A stretch of DNA of 64,000 bases from Hypholoma sublateritium FD-334 SS-4 (Eukaryota; Basidiomycota; Agaricomycetes; Agaricales; Strophariaceae), in NCBI GenBank assembly GCA_000827495.1, contig KN817527.1, forward strand, positions 236,947-300,946, in the 5' to 3' direction. The position numbers and the translations under genes were made by a program. Of the stretch, positions 47,482 to 60,409 are shown piece after piece. The notes beneath the pieces were generated by a model. That model saw only the letters and a list, made by a program, of their open reading frames with translations, ran no database searches and was not told the DNA's origin. The first letter of the stretch is position 1, and every line of letters starts with the position of its first letter.

Positions 47482-49412
47482 CTAGTTGTGAGCGGGTGCG
47501 CGAATGGGAGCGACGGTGGTGCGGATCTGCTCATCGGTCTCTGTTACTTTCTTGGTGGGCAAGTGGCCGTGAGAGCTCTGAAGGTGAAAGCGCGCATGTC
47601 AACTTCAAATTCTCAACGAAAGTTCAGAAAACACGTACGCTTTTCTCGAGGTGCAATTCCCTCTCCAAAGTCTCGGCGACGCCGTCCACCGCACGCTCGC
47701 ACTGGCCAGTGCGCAGGACCTTCCGGCTGATCTGGTCCTGCGCGATCGCGCCCGAGAGCGTGCCGCCACGAGATAGGAAGTGCTCGAGGGGCACAGGCGC
47801 GTGCGTCTGCGACTGGTGTACGACCGGCGCTTCGTGCGTAATCTCATGGATCGGGATCGTCGTGTGGATCGTCTGCCTGTCAATCGCTGTACGCGGGTTA
47901 GCGACGGCATAAGAGGGATGGGCCAGGCCGACTCACTTTCTTTCTCGATGACGGGCTGGATGACGTGGTGGACGTGGTGGTGGACGTGCTCCTTGACGAC
48001 GGTGCCCTTGTCGATCACGGTGCGCTCTTTGGCTGCGTGGCTCTGTGATAAGAGATTAGGAGGGCGATAGCGTATGGGCGGAATGACGAACCAGTGTATC
48101 CTGATACTGGTGCACTTGCCCTTCAAACAAAGTGCTGTCCTCTGGCTTGTTGGAGTGGGTCTCGCTGATGGTGGTGATAGGGACAACCTAATTATAAGAC
48201 ATATGTTAGAACGCGATAGCGGGGCGAGGAGAACTTTGCGGACATGCTCGCGAATTTGCTCCGCCAACTCCTCAGACGCAACGACGGGTTGCGTGTGGTG
48301 CTGGATATGATGAACTAATAGAAAATGAGATCAAGTCCCCATGATATGCAGAGGTACAACATACTGTGGCGCTCGAGTTCTCTGACACGAGAGACCTCTT
48401 CCGTCTCAAGGTGGCGAATCCGCTCGTGCGTTATGGCTGGCAAATTGAATGAGCCGTGAACAGGTCACAACAAGACTATGGAGTAGCTTACGTTGAAGCT
48501 GGTTTGTATCCTCGTCAGCATCTGGAGACGGCATGGAATCCTTCGAGCTGTGTTTAGTGTGACCAAATTGGTGGTGTCCGGCGATGCCTGAACAAAGCTT
48601 TAGAATATGGACGCGGTCAGAAATATAGATATCACCTTCGCTGGTACGCGGAACGTCATATTCACGTTGGTTGACTTCGCGTTGGCGAGAAATATGAACG
48701 GGCTCGTCTCCGAAGCGGCCAATCTCAGAGCTCTCAGAGACGCTGGTCAAATTGGTCGTGGGGGATAATCCGGACGTGGAAGTTTCTCCCTTAGTGTTCC
48801 GGATGTTGTCGCGCGCAGCCTGGCTAGCACGTTTGATGCTTGAGGTGGGGTCAGCCCCAGACGCCGAAGCGGAGGTGGAGACATCACGAGTAGTTTGCGC
48901 TCCAGTGGTGCTCGTGTTGTCTTCATAAAAAGAGTTCAGACCGATAGACAAGGCCATCGAAGAAAAGCTCACCGTAAGTGCGACCACTGCCAACACCTTG
49001 ATGGGAGTTTGACAGCGAGCCACCTTCTGCAGCTGCAGCATCCGTGCCAAAACCCGATATGTCGCCGCTCTCTCGGCGTCGCTCGGCGTCGCGCTCCATA
49101 GCCGCTTCTGATTGCAAATTGCGAGCGTCTGATTGACCGAAGCTAGACCCTTGGCTTAGCCTGCGCGAGCCCCCTTTTCCAGTGGTTCCGGGACCAGTGC
49201 CAGACGGCAGCTGGCGAGAGGCACGGTTCGATTTCGTCATGCGATTGGACTCGTTTGTCAAGCCGTCATCGTCGCCCGTCGTCTCGCGGAGGCGATTTGC
49301 ATCGCGTTCCGCGTCGCCGCTGTCGTTCCCGAGCATGTTCTTAACAGTTGTGCCTATACCTGTGCGTGTTCAGGCAACCGAAAAACTCATACCATATACT
49401 GCACTCACCCAT
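47482..49412 (-). CDS. Histidine-rich fungal protein of the 'allergen' type
   Basis: Ten exons: 49412-49409, 49359-48973, 48920-48636, 48587-48492, 48436-48365, 48314-48235, 48187-48092, 48042-47937, 47886-47639 and 47577-47482, giving 489 residues. The N-terminal 250 residues are polar and low-complexity. The C-terminal half is conserved in type: HERIRHLETEEVSRVRELER, HHIQHHTQPVVASEELAEQI, EHVHHHVHHVIQPVIEKETI, RQTIHTTIPIHEITHEAPVV. Such proteins are often annotated 'allergen' in fungi, without known function. No signal peptide or membrane helix, so probably intracellular. The first coding exon is four bases (ATGG), needed to reach GIGTTVKNMLGN in frame. The His clusters could bind metal (inference). 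Confidence 0.82.
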
Positions 49413-49502
49413 CGTTCGTTGTAGCTTTGATTTAGTATGCAGTAGTAGAAGTGGTGAGGGCTCCGGGGAGGAGTACAGTTGTGGGACAGGCGAAACATCC
49501 AG

Positions 49503-49510
49503 TTTATATA
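49503..49510 (-). promoter_or_regulatory. TATA box of the histidine-rich protein gene
   Basis: TATATAAA on the minus strand, about 91 nt before the start codon at 49412, the same spacing as at the hydrophobin and the second MFS gene. Confidence 0.55.
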
Positions 49511-51740
49511 ACCAGGCCCGAAAAGGGGAAAGTTCGTCATTTTTGTGAGATGTTTTCAGTTCCGTCGCGGACTATCACTGCGAGGAGCCCTGCGAGTTTC
49601 AAAGTAATTATGTGCAAAAGTCAAAAGTAGTTGGAATATTTTGTTTGTTGGGGATTTTGATAGCTTGGCACGCCAGTCGATAGCATCGTGTTCAAGTGCG
49701 ACTCTACGAGCCATGAGAACGTAAAGATTGGGCACACTAATGGATTCTGTAGAAAAGAACAGGAGAGCTTGATGCCTATGTTTCAGAGCCCCATAAACGT
49801 GCCCCGATGTGTCTTGGTTGGAGTTGGGTCGATGATCGCATCAACTCAGAAGAATCCCACGCGCCGTTGATCGCCGATTGGCGGCTGTTCGCAGAAAAGT
49901 TGGTCGGACGAGGTTGGGCGAAGGCGGGCGCGTTACAATATACCCAGATTCACGCGGCCAGGAGTAAGTGAGATAGTTCTGCACGGTGGCAAGGCAGTTC
50001 AAAGCTTGTTCAAAGCCTTTCCCCAAACCGTGAGCTTTGCCAGTGTCAAAAAGGCGACGCGGATGACGCAGTGGGAACCATCCAAGAACCATCGACCCAT
50101 TGTCAACGAGTTTTATTTTATATGCCTGGCCAAGCACACGATTTAGCCAGGTTACACAGATGCGATGCGATGTCATACGCTAAGTTGATATCCAACATGC
50201 AATCCCTGATCTAGGAACCGAGACTAAGATAACTTGAAGATAAGTAACCTGTGGTATAGAAAATACCTTCCCAATGAGATTGGACCTCTCTGGTAGCTAA
50301 TATTTTCATGAATTGCTTGAAAACCTGGAGTCGGCCAATTAGCGGCATTTATAAATAGAATACTGCCACAATCTATATATAAATAGCTCACCTCGAACAA
50401 AGTCCGCCATTGTACACGCGGATTGCAGACGGAATACATACGACGAGGCTGCATAAAAGGTCAAGAGATAATTCTATATACACGGCCATGACTTTTGTCT
50501 ACTGTGATTATCTGGCTCTTGTTAAGTCCAGAGACTAACCGTGGTCCGTAGGTAGGGCTGCAGAATACGGCGCGCAGATTTGAAATGTAGCCTGACGCCA
50601 ACGAAACAGCATCATGGTCATTCAGGCCGTACAACGACTGAAATCGGACATCTGCAAGTGTCCTTAAAGTCTGGCTATTTTTATTTCAAAACTAATTGAT
50701 CAAGTATAGTACGGCAGCCTGTGTCGTGAGTTTGGGTATTGTTTGCGTAAGTCATAAGGTCAAATATCCTATTTAAGCGCCCGTGTGAATATGTAGTCAG
50801 TGTCAAGAAACGGATACGTAGGATACAAGGCCATCTCATATTCTAAACACGTTGGTAAACAGGAGATACGAACATCAATCTTTCCAACTCACGTTGTAGG
50901 CACGTGTAAAGGGAAATCCACCAAGACCCGCATACACCAACACAGGTATCATGTACCTGGAATTTCAGCAGGGTTCTTCTCCAAAATCTGATTGAATTTG
51001 ACAGATACCATATACCAATGGTACGCAAGCCGCTTAATGGCGATGGGTGGTGCGGTGAGAATATTGAGGAAAGGTGGTGAATTATAACATAGTATGCAAT
51101 AGTCCTCAGGCATCAAGGCTAATCGTGGAATGGTAGCCGTATCGACTAAAGAGTATCTGGCGAATTGTCCGATGACTGCATCTACAGCGCACCATTGGTG
51201 ACTCTCGTGAAGTTACCATGGGATTCTGAATAGCACATGGGAACGGCGTGCGTATATTGCGCGGAATAAAGAGTAAGTACAATGGGCCTAACCAGACAAT
51301 GGTTGAGTCATCTATCAAGAACAGGGGTAATATGAGGCGGGCGACGTCCTCGTGTTCGCCGAAACAAGATGCTGCAGTCATGACTATGTTTTGCATTAAT
51401 AAATCTGTTCAGAAGTTCGAGTCCCATCAAAACTGCTTCCACACCTTGTCCACACCTGCCACACTATTCCTGAGGCCAAACCCCCGACATCGTCCTCCAT
51501 CTGTGGTACATTGTAATGGTTTACTGGGAACAAAGCATAAACCACTGTCAGCCCAAGAGTATTTCCCCTGAGAGTATTCCTCTGTCATGGTCTGATATAT
51601 TATTGGCTCAATATCCATGTTCGTCTGTTCAATTTGTTGAAGGATGCCAAAACTCAGCCTACTTTTCATACTTAGTAGATTTCCCTCCTCCGGGTGAGGT
51701 CACGCCTGTTCTTGCAGCTAGCGGTTCGGACCTCTACATA
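49511..51740. other. 2.2-kb stretch without recognised genes
   Basis: Only short frames. It holds the promoter of the histidine-rich gene (left) and probably that of the unrecognised gene (right). Confidence 0.5.
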
Positions 51741-53179
51741 ATGGCCGGAGCAGGTATCAACCAATCCTATGACTTTGTCGATGAATCCCCGGCATATGCA
51801 AGCCATCCATGGGCACCGGGCTCGAGACCATCAGGCACTTCTCCAAACACCTCTTTACACGGCAATGAAGGCAGCACTCTTCTTCCCAGAGATATGTACA
51901 ATGTACCTGGAAAGCTGCCACCCAACAGAACAGTCAGAATCAACCCATCTGGCTCTAGTTCTCAAAACGCACTGGCCTCGTTGAATGCCTCTCCAGGCAG
52001 CTTGAAGGGAGAATTTAGTCCGGCAGTTCACTTGGCTGCCCCGGCGCCCCGACGCCCCTGGAACACATACTACGAGAATAACTTCAGCATGCCGAGCATG
52101 GAGCAATCGCTGGACACCTCACTGAACGCGGCTGCTCTGGGATACTATGGCCCACATTATCGCACAGCCGCATGCATGGCAGTTCCTGAGTCGCCAGAAG
52201 GCAGGTGTAACTTCCCCCTGCATGCAAGGCAGAATACACTGAGCAACGCGTTGGGAGGGTTTGCATTCGGTTCACGCAAGCAGGGCCATGACAGGACACA
52301 CATTGTCCAAGGCATGTCGAGTCTCGACTGCTACCACGCCGGCGCGATCTAATCAAAGTTTCAGGGCTCAAGGATGTCGGAGTCACGGTGCTCGTCCCAG
52401 CCGCCAGACCAGAAGCCCCATTGAAAATAGTAAATCAATGCAAGTTGATAAATTCATCCATAGCGCGGATTTATTGAGATTTCCAACAGATTTCCAAGTG
52501 ACTGTCTCCAACCAGTCTGCAGGGCCCATCAATTCCTTCAGCGAAGAGGGAATTGATGCCAATAACCATAAATTTGACCAAGTAACCGGAGGTGGACCCT
52601 CCACAAGCTCCGGTCAAGCCGCCGTGATGCTGAGCACCGAGCAGGCTGAACAAGGACAAAGGTATGTATTGGACAATTCCCTCCTGACGGAATGGCAAGC
52701 TGATCGAGCCCGGTGGCAGTTTCTTGGGGCCTGTTGAGAAAGAAGCAGCTCCGAAATCATCAAGGAGGAACGGGAAGCGTAAGACGGTGGATGCGCTGTT
52801 GACACCGTCTGTGTCAAAAAAAGGTACGCCAAATCGAGTGGCTGCAATTCCGCCCGTCGTCCGACCTGTTGTGCAGCGCGTGTGGAGTTGTTCTCCCAGC
52901 CTGCGAACGATCTCATTGCTCCAGCGAAGTTTCTGTCAAAGAATCACAGAAACATAGAGCCTGCGACTGAGGTCGAACAAAAGTAAGCGATATTGAATCG
53001 ATGACCGATGACGCATTTCACTGACCTATCACCTTGCGCTGACCAGGAAGATCAGGGCAATCATACCCTACTACCCGCCCGGCAGGAAGATTATAAGTGG
53101 CGACAAACGTAAGACATTGATCAAGTTGGCGATGAAGGATAGCAAACTGGAGGTGCCGCAGGTAAGTTTTTATCGATGA
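51741..53179 (+). CDS. Unrecognised gene, exons only partly resolved
   Basis: A frame open across 51741-52351 starts MAGAGINQSYDFVDESPAYA and is rich in Ser, Pro, Asn and Tyr, like a disordered regulatory protein. A second frame (to 52736) continues with VDKFIHSADLLRFPTDF and GGGPSTSSGQAAV. A third from 52737 has KRKTVDALLTPSVSKKG. A last exon from 53047 (after TGACCAG) reads KIRAIIPYYPPGRKIISGDK and ends at 53179. The frame changes need introns I cannot place with certainty, so coordinates are an envelope. No domain recognised. The basic KRK stretch suggests a nuclear protein (inference). It may also be a decaying gene. Confidence 0.4.
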
Positions 53180-53214
53180 AATGAGGTGAATGGAAAAAAA
53201 CAGCTTACAAGTTA

Positions 53215-53236
53215 CCGGAGTCCGGAGTCCGGACTG
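53215..53236 (+). repeat. Short tandem repeat, about 3 x CCGGAGT
   Basis: Heptamer CCGGAGT repeated about three times in the gap between the unrecognised gene and the first kinase. No function is apparent. The rest of 53180-53680 shows no gene. Confidence 0.7.
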
Positions 53237-53680
53237 TAGTACCGGGCCATTGACAATGTCATGTGATTGAGCTTGCCGTGAGAATCAAGATTCCGGCTAA
53301 ACTCCGAGTAATTTCCTCCCACTCTCTCCACAAGTATGTACCAGAAAAACGGATAATTTATTGAAGATGTCCCCAATATTCATATACCACAACGGGGGGA
53401 TCTTACTATAATTTACCAATTTGAGCCTTTTGTGTCAATCAGTAAGGCGCCGCTACATACAGCCAGTATACAGCCCTACCACTGCCGGGCGCCGCACAGT
53501 GTAAGTATACTAAACGTGCTGCCGTCGCGTACAGCGTGTCATGGACCGATTTAAGCTCACGTTCACTGTAATCTACGGCCTGAGGTCAAAGAAAAAGTAG
53601 GTTTATTAAACAAAATATGAAGATGTGATCAGGAACAAACGCACTTTGATGTAAGTACCCCGACAATCAATATTCGATAT

Positions 53681-56600
53681 TCAAAACCACGACCTGAGTC
53701 GCTGCCACCAGCCTGTCTTCTTCTCTGCATTGCCAGGAGATGAGCGCTTGAAAGGAAAGCGAAGGAAATGCCTGTTACTGCGCGGTATCGAGGGAAAGGA
53801 GGGCAACCCAGGTGCGGAAGGAAGGGCTTGAGAAGGCGGGGTCGATTTCTGAGACGCTGCCGGCAGCGTACTTGGTGGCAGCAAAACAGCATGTTGCTGT
53901 GAGGAGGGAGTCGCAGAAACAGGATGTGAGGAACCGCTATCGGGGATAATGCGTTCATCAACACCCGCAGGAGGTAGTTCAAGGCGCGGAGGAAGTTGAA
54001 TATCTCGACTAGTGTCGGATGGCCACCGCGCAGCGACAAATGTCCCCATACCCCTGATATCTCGGTCGATGACAAGGATCTTGATGAGTAACTCGGAGGG
54101 GATTCCCTCTCCATGGTTAAACTCCTTCAAATCGATCGTAAGCCTGTTGTCTGCCATCGGCTGGCCCACATAGCGCACGCCGAGGTCGGCCTCCTCGCTG
54201 AGGACTCGGAAATCATAGTCTGTTTTGGCCAGGACGCCCTTGAGCGTAACCGATACGATTCGAGAGGAGTCACCACCGACAGCAGGCGCTATCGCCCAAC
54301 TGACACCGCCCTTGCGGACCTCTTTCGCGTATTCAGATTCCACGTTACCAAGGGGTTTATTGCGGGGATTCCACTCTACCACCAAAAATTCCTTCCCACT
54401 CTCCAAATTGGTTGCAAAGACTTTGATATGCGTCGAGTCAATGATACCATACCCAGAGTTATACTCCAGAAAATTAATGGTCTGCGAACCGTCATTGTTG
54501 CGCTCATAGGTCTTTCGAGTCCCGAGGTTGGACTGACCCTTTACGATGCGGTAGGTGTATTGCTTGTCGGAGGGGACGAAGGGGATTGTCGTACTATTCA
54601 CATACATGTTTCCACCCCAGGGGACGTGTTCCCACTGTGGCGGCAGATTTTGTATAATGTCCATCCAAATCTGATCCTTTGGGTCCACGGTAGACTCTGC
54701 TGTGTCGGGGCTTGAACTATCTATCTCGTCAGACGACTCCTCAGCTTGCCACGGATGACTTTTGGTGGTCCGGGTCCCGATGGAATTACCGATGGAATTG
54801 TTTGCCGTTACGTCGCTGTTCCAATTCCAGGAGTTTTCTGTGGGTGGGTCAGATGCGAGCAGTCCCATGTCTACTTCATTGACTGGAATGATGATAGTCA
54901 AAATTGAAAGAGTACAGCGATGGACAAATGTATACTTACCGTTCAAGTTCGAGACGCCGTCGCTGTTTGGAGAGTTCAACAAATTCACCACCTGATCTGC
55001 AGTGGGGCGGGACTTTGCATTATTCGACCAGCATCGTCTCACCACGGCCCAGACTTTATCATCGTTAAGACGGCCAGGACGGTCAGGTCGGGTGCCGCTT
55101 GTGACAACTCTACTCAGCACTTCGAGTCTTGTCCCACTGAAAGGTGTCTGGTCGCTGTAAATCTGCGTATATTCATGTTAACACAGAGAAAAAGAGCGAT
55201 TATTATCGCATTCACCTCCCAAATAGTCATTCCCAAAGAGTAGATGTCCGAGGCTTTGTCTGGGCGCGACCCGCGGTGTACTTCAGGTGCCATCCACGCC
55301 ATGGTACCGCGCGGTTTGCTCTGCATCTCGTTCGAGTACGTAGACAGATTGCGGATTTCGTTCATCACGATGGACAGTCCGAAATCTGTAAGGAGAGCGC
55401 GGTGCTCTCCACTGATGAGGACGTTCATCTGAGAGGGCGTAAGACTGTGAGCCGCAAGTGTAAAGATTAGGGTGTTATGAGCGAACGAACCCCTTTGATA
55501 TCTGCGTGCACTATAGACTTGTTGTGGAGAAACGCTAATCCTATAGCGACGTCACAAGACTATAGAGAAGATATGTAAACATGGTCAATCTCAGAGACTT
55601 GAGTTATTACTCACTAGTTTAAACCTGTCTTCTGTTGGATTTTTCTGTAGGAAATGCCGAACGTCACCTTCCGGGCAATACTTCATCACTAGGAATGGCT
55701 GCAGTAAAGCTATTATCAGTACAAGAAGAAAGTACAAGTGAAGTCTTGATACGCACTACATCGGCGTCCGGACACGCGCCATATAAAGGGAGTATGTTAT
55801 CGTGTCGCAGATTGGCCCTGCCAGACACCGTTAGCGGGGTTCAGCCCACGTAATAGATATAACGTACCAAATAGATATTTCATGATATATCTTCCTCCGC
55901 ATATCAGTGGAGATTGTTTTTGCCTCGCTAGGATGCATGCGCTTTATAGCCACAAGCTACTATTGTGAGCAATGGACTGTCTTGAGGTTGGAACGGTGGA
56001 CTTACCGTACCCTGCCATCTTCCAAGATACACTTGCCCCGATGCCCCGCCCCCAATCTTCTGATGGAGATAGTGCTCGATATTCACGCTGCTCAAAATGT
56101 AGTCCGGAAACTTCAAATCGGATTTTCTATCTGGGCGTCTACGCAGCATTTTTTCAGCAGACTGCAAGAAACGATCTTCTGGCGTTGATTCCTCGCGGAT
56201 GGGGATGTTTTCGACGTGCTACGAAGTTGAATTAGTTCTTTTCATATGATGCCTACGCAGATGATAAATTGCTGCATACCTTGAGGATATTGACTTCGAG
56301 TTCCTCCACTCGCCTATATACGCCGTCGCGGTCTTGAATAGCCTGTAGAAGCCGGTCGTCGTCTTGTGAAAGGTAGAGAAAGTACTGTGCAATGTCTTCT
56401 CTGTCCTTCTGTTGTGCGACCTCCAGTTTAAACCGGAAATTGGCTCCATCGAGCTAAGCAAGTATCCTTTAAAATCAGATATTCATTCTACGCCGCATAA
56501 CTGTCCTTTTCTGACCTGAAACGCTTGATACGCCCCCAGCATGTTCTCCTGGGTGATCTGTACTTGATTTTCAATCTTTTCTGCGTTTACAATGCACCAC

Positions 56601-56940
56601 AGGAATCCTTTCTTGGTCAAGTAATCGAGAACTCCTTTCACGGATTCACACGCACTGTAAGTATGGCCTCAGTGACAGTTCGAGGAGGGAGCAGGGACGA
56701 CATATACGATTTCAGATTTTCCATCCCACTTGTCGAAGACAATTCGCCCCCCTCGAGATCACGATGTGAATTCTCCTGCGTCGCAGTATAGTCCACCAGT
56801 TCACGACGATGGGACAGCAGAACGTTGGCCTGTTCTTTTCGTATGATCAGAGCGCCGCTAAGTTTTTCTGCGGCGGAGAGGACCGCTTGCACATCGTAGG
56901 TCGATGTGGTGCTTATTGTCGGGGTAACTTTCTCCGGCAT
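53681..56940 (-). CDS. MLKL-like kinase 1: helical bundle, TKL kinase, unknown beta domain
   Basis: Eleven exons: 56940-56708, 56654-56516, 56453-56280, 56218-56006, 55956-55868, 55817-55757, 55698-55615, 55559-55491, 55428-55216, 55162-54940 and 54882-53681, giving 899 residues. Residues 1-182 are all-helical (SACESVKGVLDYLTKKGFLW, NAEKIENQVQITQENMLGAY, DDDRLLQAIQDRDGVYRRVE), resembling the four-helix bundle at the start of MLKL and HeLo-type cell-death proteins. The kinase (about 225-500) has IGGGASGQVYLG, VAIKRM, HADIKGMNVL, DFGLS and WMAPEV; all catalytic residues are present, but the HRD arginine is Ala. Residues about 555-760 form an unrecognised beta-rich domain (WEHVPWGGNMYV, NFLEYNSGYGIIDSTHIKVF). 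A Pro/Ser linker and the tail KKTGWWQRLRSWF follow. Tandem paralogue of the gene at 57888-62192. Cell-death role is inferred. Confidence 0.8.
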
Positions 56941-57887
56941 AGTCGGGGTCGAAGTTGAGGAATAGGGAATGCGAATGCAACGTGTGCACAATACATGGTT
57001 GTGGCAGAAGCTATGTATATGCTTTGGCGCCAAAAGGCCGGCCCCATTCCCGCTGTCGTGGCACGTGCGTGACGTGCCGGCTCCAAGCCGTAGGTTCAGC
57101 CGAGCCGGCCTTTGCTCTGAGCTCATTGATATTTTCTTTTTTGACGTTAAGTAACCATGTAATGATTGGAAACTGCTCACATCTTTCTCTGTTTTTGTAT
57201 TCGGTTCTCAGAAATGATGGACACATGCGCAGACGGCCATTCTGCCTCTGAACGACGTCAGACCAGAATGTACTCTCCAGCAACTTTCCAGGACTCTTCG
57301 ATCTCGCCGCACTGCTTGATTGCCGCCGGAGCCCCCCCTCCGATAGCTAGAGTGCGCGGTATGCGAATTACCCTGGAATTCCCATTATGCCTCAACACAC
57401 CTCTCACCGACGCCGGACACGACGCCGGACACCCGTTTTGTCCTTCAAGACCTTCCCCTCCACAATGCTGGGGCCTACATGACATCCCGTCCGAGCCCCC
57501 CCCGGCCTTCGGAGACGTCGCAATGCGCCCCGTTTCAGATAGCAAGAGGGCGTGCGTGCTGCGCGCTGAATTCACACCCCAACTGGGCGACGTTGGCATG
57601 TCGTTAGCAGACGGAACTCGATCGGTCCGCCATCAAGATATCGCGCAGGTGCGCTTCGTGTGCTTGCTGTATGCCTTGAGGCACTGGGCTGCCGTGATAC
57701 GAATTTATTTAGATGAGCTGCCTGGTATTCTAGCTCTTCGAGCAGCCCAGGAATACCTACTTATATAAGTTCGTGGTATTTTGGGGGTATCAGATCTTGA
57801 TTATTTCAATACTACTTACGAATTTGAATTCGAGTGAAACGAAAAATGGGAGTAGGCATTTTACAACAATTATACGTAATGCTTTGA
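56941..57887. other. Intergenic between the kinase paralogues
   Basis: Promoter of kinase 1 and 3' flank of kinase 2. Frames at 57166-57768 (plus) and 57258-57599 (minus) overlap each other and lack motifs. Probably non-coding. Confidence 0.5.
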
Positions 57888-60331
57888 TTATTTCCATCGG
57901 CGCCAAAAATGCTTCTTAGCTGGAGGTACCGGGCGTTTTGACTCGGGCGTGGATACGTCAACATCAATTTTTCCCGCTGGAGGAGCTGACTGCGCAGGTG
58001 GGAGAGGAAGAGAAAGTTGAGTTGGAGGTGGGGTGGTATAAGATACTGGAGGCACGGAATATGGAATAGAGGTGCTCGACATATTGGGTGTGGACGAGGC
58101 TGGCGGAGGTTCAGCCTGAGACAGTGAAGATGGGAGGCGTGATAATGCAGTGACGGCACTGAAACTGCTTCTGCTGTTATGATTTGCGCTAAGCGCCGGC
58201 GGATGAAATAAGAAACTGGGGTTGACGCCAGGCGGCTGCCACCATCCAGAAACGAGCGTTCCTAACCCCCTGGCATCTGGATCGACGACTAAAACCTTGA
58301 TGAGCGACTGGACGGGGAGGCCTTGTCCATCATTGTACTTCGTCAAGTCGATATTCAATGTCTTGTCCGCAGTCAGCGGGCCTGCCGGATGAACACCCAA
58401 GTCAGCACCATCACGCATAATTCGCAACATGTAGTCCTTGTTGTTGAGAACATGATTTATGGAAACGGACAAGACTAAAGAGCTGTCTGTCGTCCAACGG
58501 ATACCGCCCGCACGAGCGTGCCTCGCGTATTCGGATTCCAGGTTGGCCAACGGCTTATAGTCAGGATTCCAATATGCCACCAGCGCCTCGTTCCCTTCCG
58601 GATCGACCACAAATATTTTGATATGCATGCTATCAATTATTCCGTAGCCTTTGTTGTACTCCAGGAAATTGATACGCTGGGACCCATCGGCGCTTAATTC
58701 ATAGGTCTCGCGAATACCGAGGTCGGATATACCGGACCGGACACGATATCTATATGGTTTGTCGATAAGGACAAAAGGGAGTGTGACCTCATCCACATAG
58801 TTTCGCGCGCCCCAATTGACATATTTCCACTGCGGAGGGAAAGCTTGTACAATGCTGCTCCAGACGGGGTCTTCAGGATCAGGCATGGATGGCTCCGCGG
58901 TGCTCAACAAGGCGGTAGTCTGTGCAGTTGCCCACGACTGAGCGGTGGATAGGTCCTGTCTCGAATTGTTGGTGCTCCCGAGTCCTGAGTTTCCCGAATC
59001 CGATGTAATGGACCCACTAGCGCTTATATTGTTTCTCGAAGTGTCCGAGAATGTCGGCGGGGCCAAATGGGTACCCAGACTGTTATTCGTCCAGCGGCTC
59101 CGATCTGCAGCTCTTGATACCCTGCTTAGAGGATCGACGACAGAGTCACCAAAAAAACCTGCATCAACCGTAGGTCCTGAACGAGGCGTCAGCGAACAAC
59201 TACGCTTCGTTTGGAGCAGTTTTACCAGTCGGAATCTCTGGTTTTATCAATCGCTTCAAGCGCATCATCACCTCTTTCGATTCGGGGCGAGATTTTGGTT
59301 CGGCAGCCCAACAGTCCTGGATAATCTCCCAGACCTTGTTTCCTTCAGGGAACCCAGGTAGCTGTGGAGGACGGGCTCCGCTCTTCACCACATCACTCAG
59401 AGCTTCAATTAATGTACCACTGAAGGGATTCTGGCCACTGAAAATCTTTTCGTCCTGGAATTAGCTGTAGGCTGGAATACCCAAGCTACCATTTCACTCA
59501 CCTCCCATATTGTCATTGACAAGGAATATACATCGGCTGCTTTGTCCGGCTGCATGCCTCTGTGCACCTCGGGTGCCATCCAGGCCACTGTACCGCGTGC
59601 TCTGTCTTGCAGCTCTTGTGAGTAAGTAGACCTACTCCGGATATCATTCATCACAATAGAAAGCCCAAAATCTGTGAGGAGAGCACGGTGCTCTCCATTA
59701 ACTAGGACGTTTGCCTACATTCAGGTAGTGAGTGGCGACGACGATATAATGTGCGTGAGCGAAACGAACGCCTTTGATATCCGCATGCACGATAGATTTG
59801 CTGTGGAGAAATGCCAGACCCACAGCGACGTCGCAGGACTAAAATAACATAAGACGAGTGTCGCATAATAGACTTGATTGACTCACAAGTTTTAATCTGT
59901 CAGCTGACGCATTCATTTGTAGATAATGTCGAACGTCCCCATCAGGACAGTATTTCATCACTAAGAAAGGCTAAGTCGAGACGACGTCAGATACATGTAG
60001 TTGGGGAAATTGGGGAACCCCAAGGCCGACGCACCACATCGGCATCGGGACATGCGCCATATAACGGAAGAATGTTTTCGTGATGCAGAGTTGCCCTGAA
60101 TAAGAGGGTAAGCGCTGATATATGGTATTGCGCCCACATCTTGAAAGCAAATCACGAACCAGATCTTTACTTCGTGACGCAAAGTCCGCCTATCTTTATC
60201 ATTAATCACTCGTGCGTCCTGAGAGTGCATACGTTTGATAGCTACAATCTATAGCAAAATGAGAATGCGGGGACCCAACGTAGCAATTTGACAGAACTCA
60301 CAGAGCCTCGCCATTCCCAAGTGAAGACCTG

Positions 60332-60409
60332 TATGGTGATCTATTTGCACATTTATTCCCACCCCCCGCCCCCCGTCTGATGGCATGCCCCGCGCCCCCC
60401 AGGAAGCTT
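60332..60409 (+). repeat. Left terminal inverted repeat of element copy 2
   Basis: Inverted partner of 61207-61284. Contains a C-rich run (CCCACCCCCCGCCCCCCG), GATGGCATGCCCCGCG and an inner AAGCTT-side end. Confidence 0.85.

Noticed and set aside
51405..51440. GTTCGAGTCCC resembling a tRNA T-arm
   Set aside because: No matching acceptor, D-arm or anticodon arm upstream.
57166..57768. 200-codon plus frame between the kinases
   Set aside because: Overlaps a minus frame and lacks recognisable motifs; proximity to two promoters and 3' ends makes chance likely.
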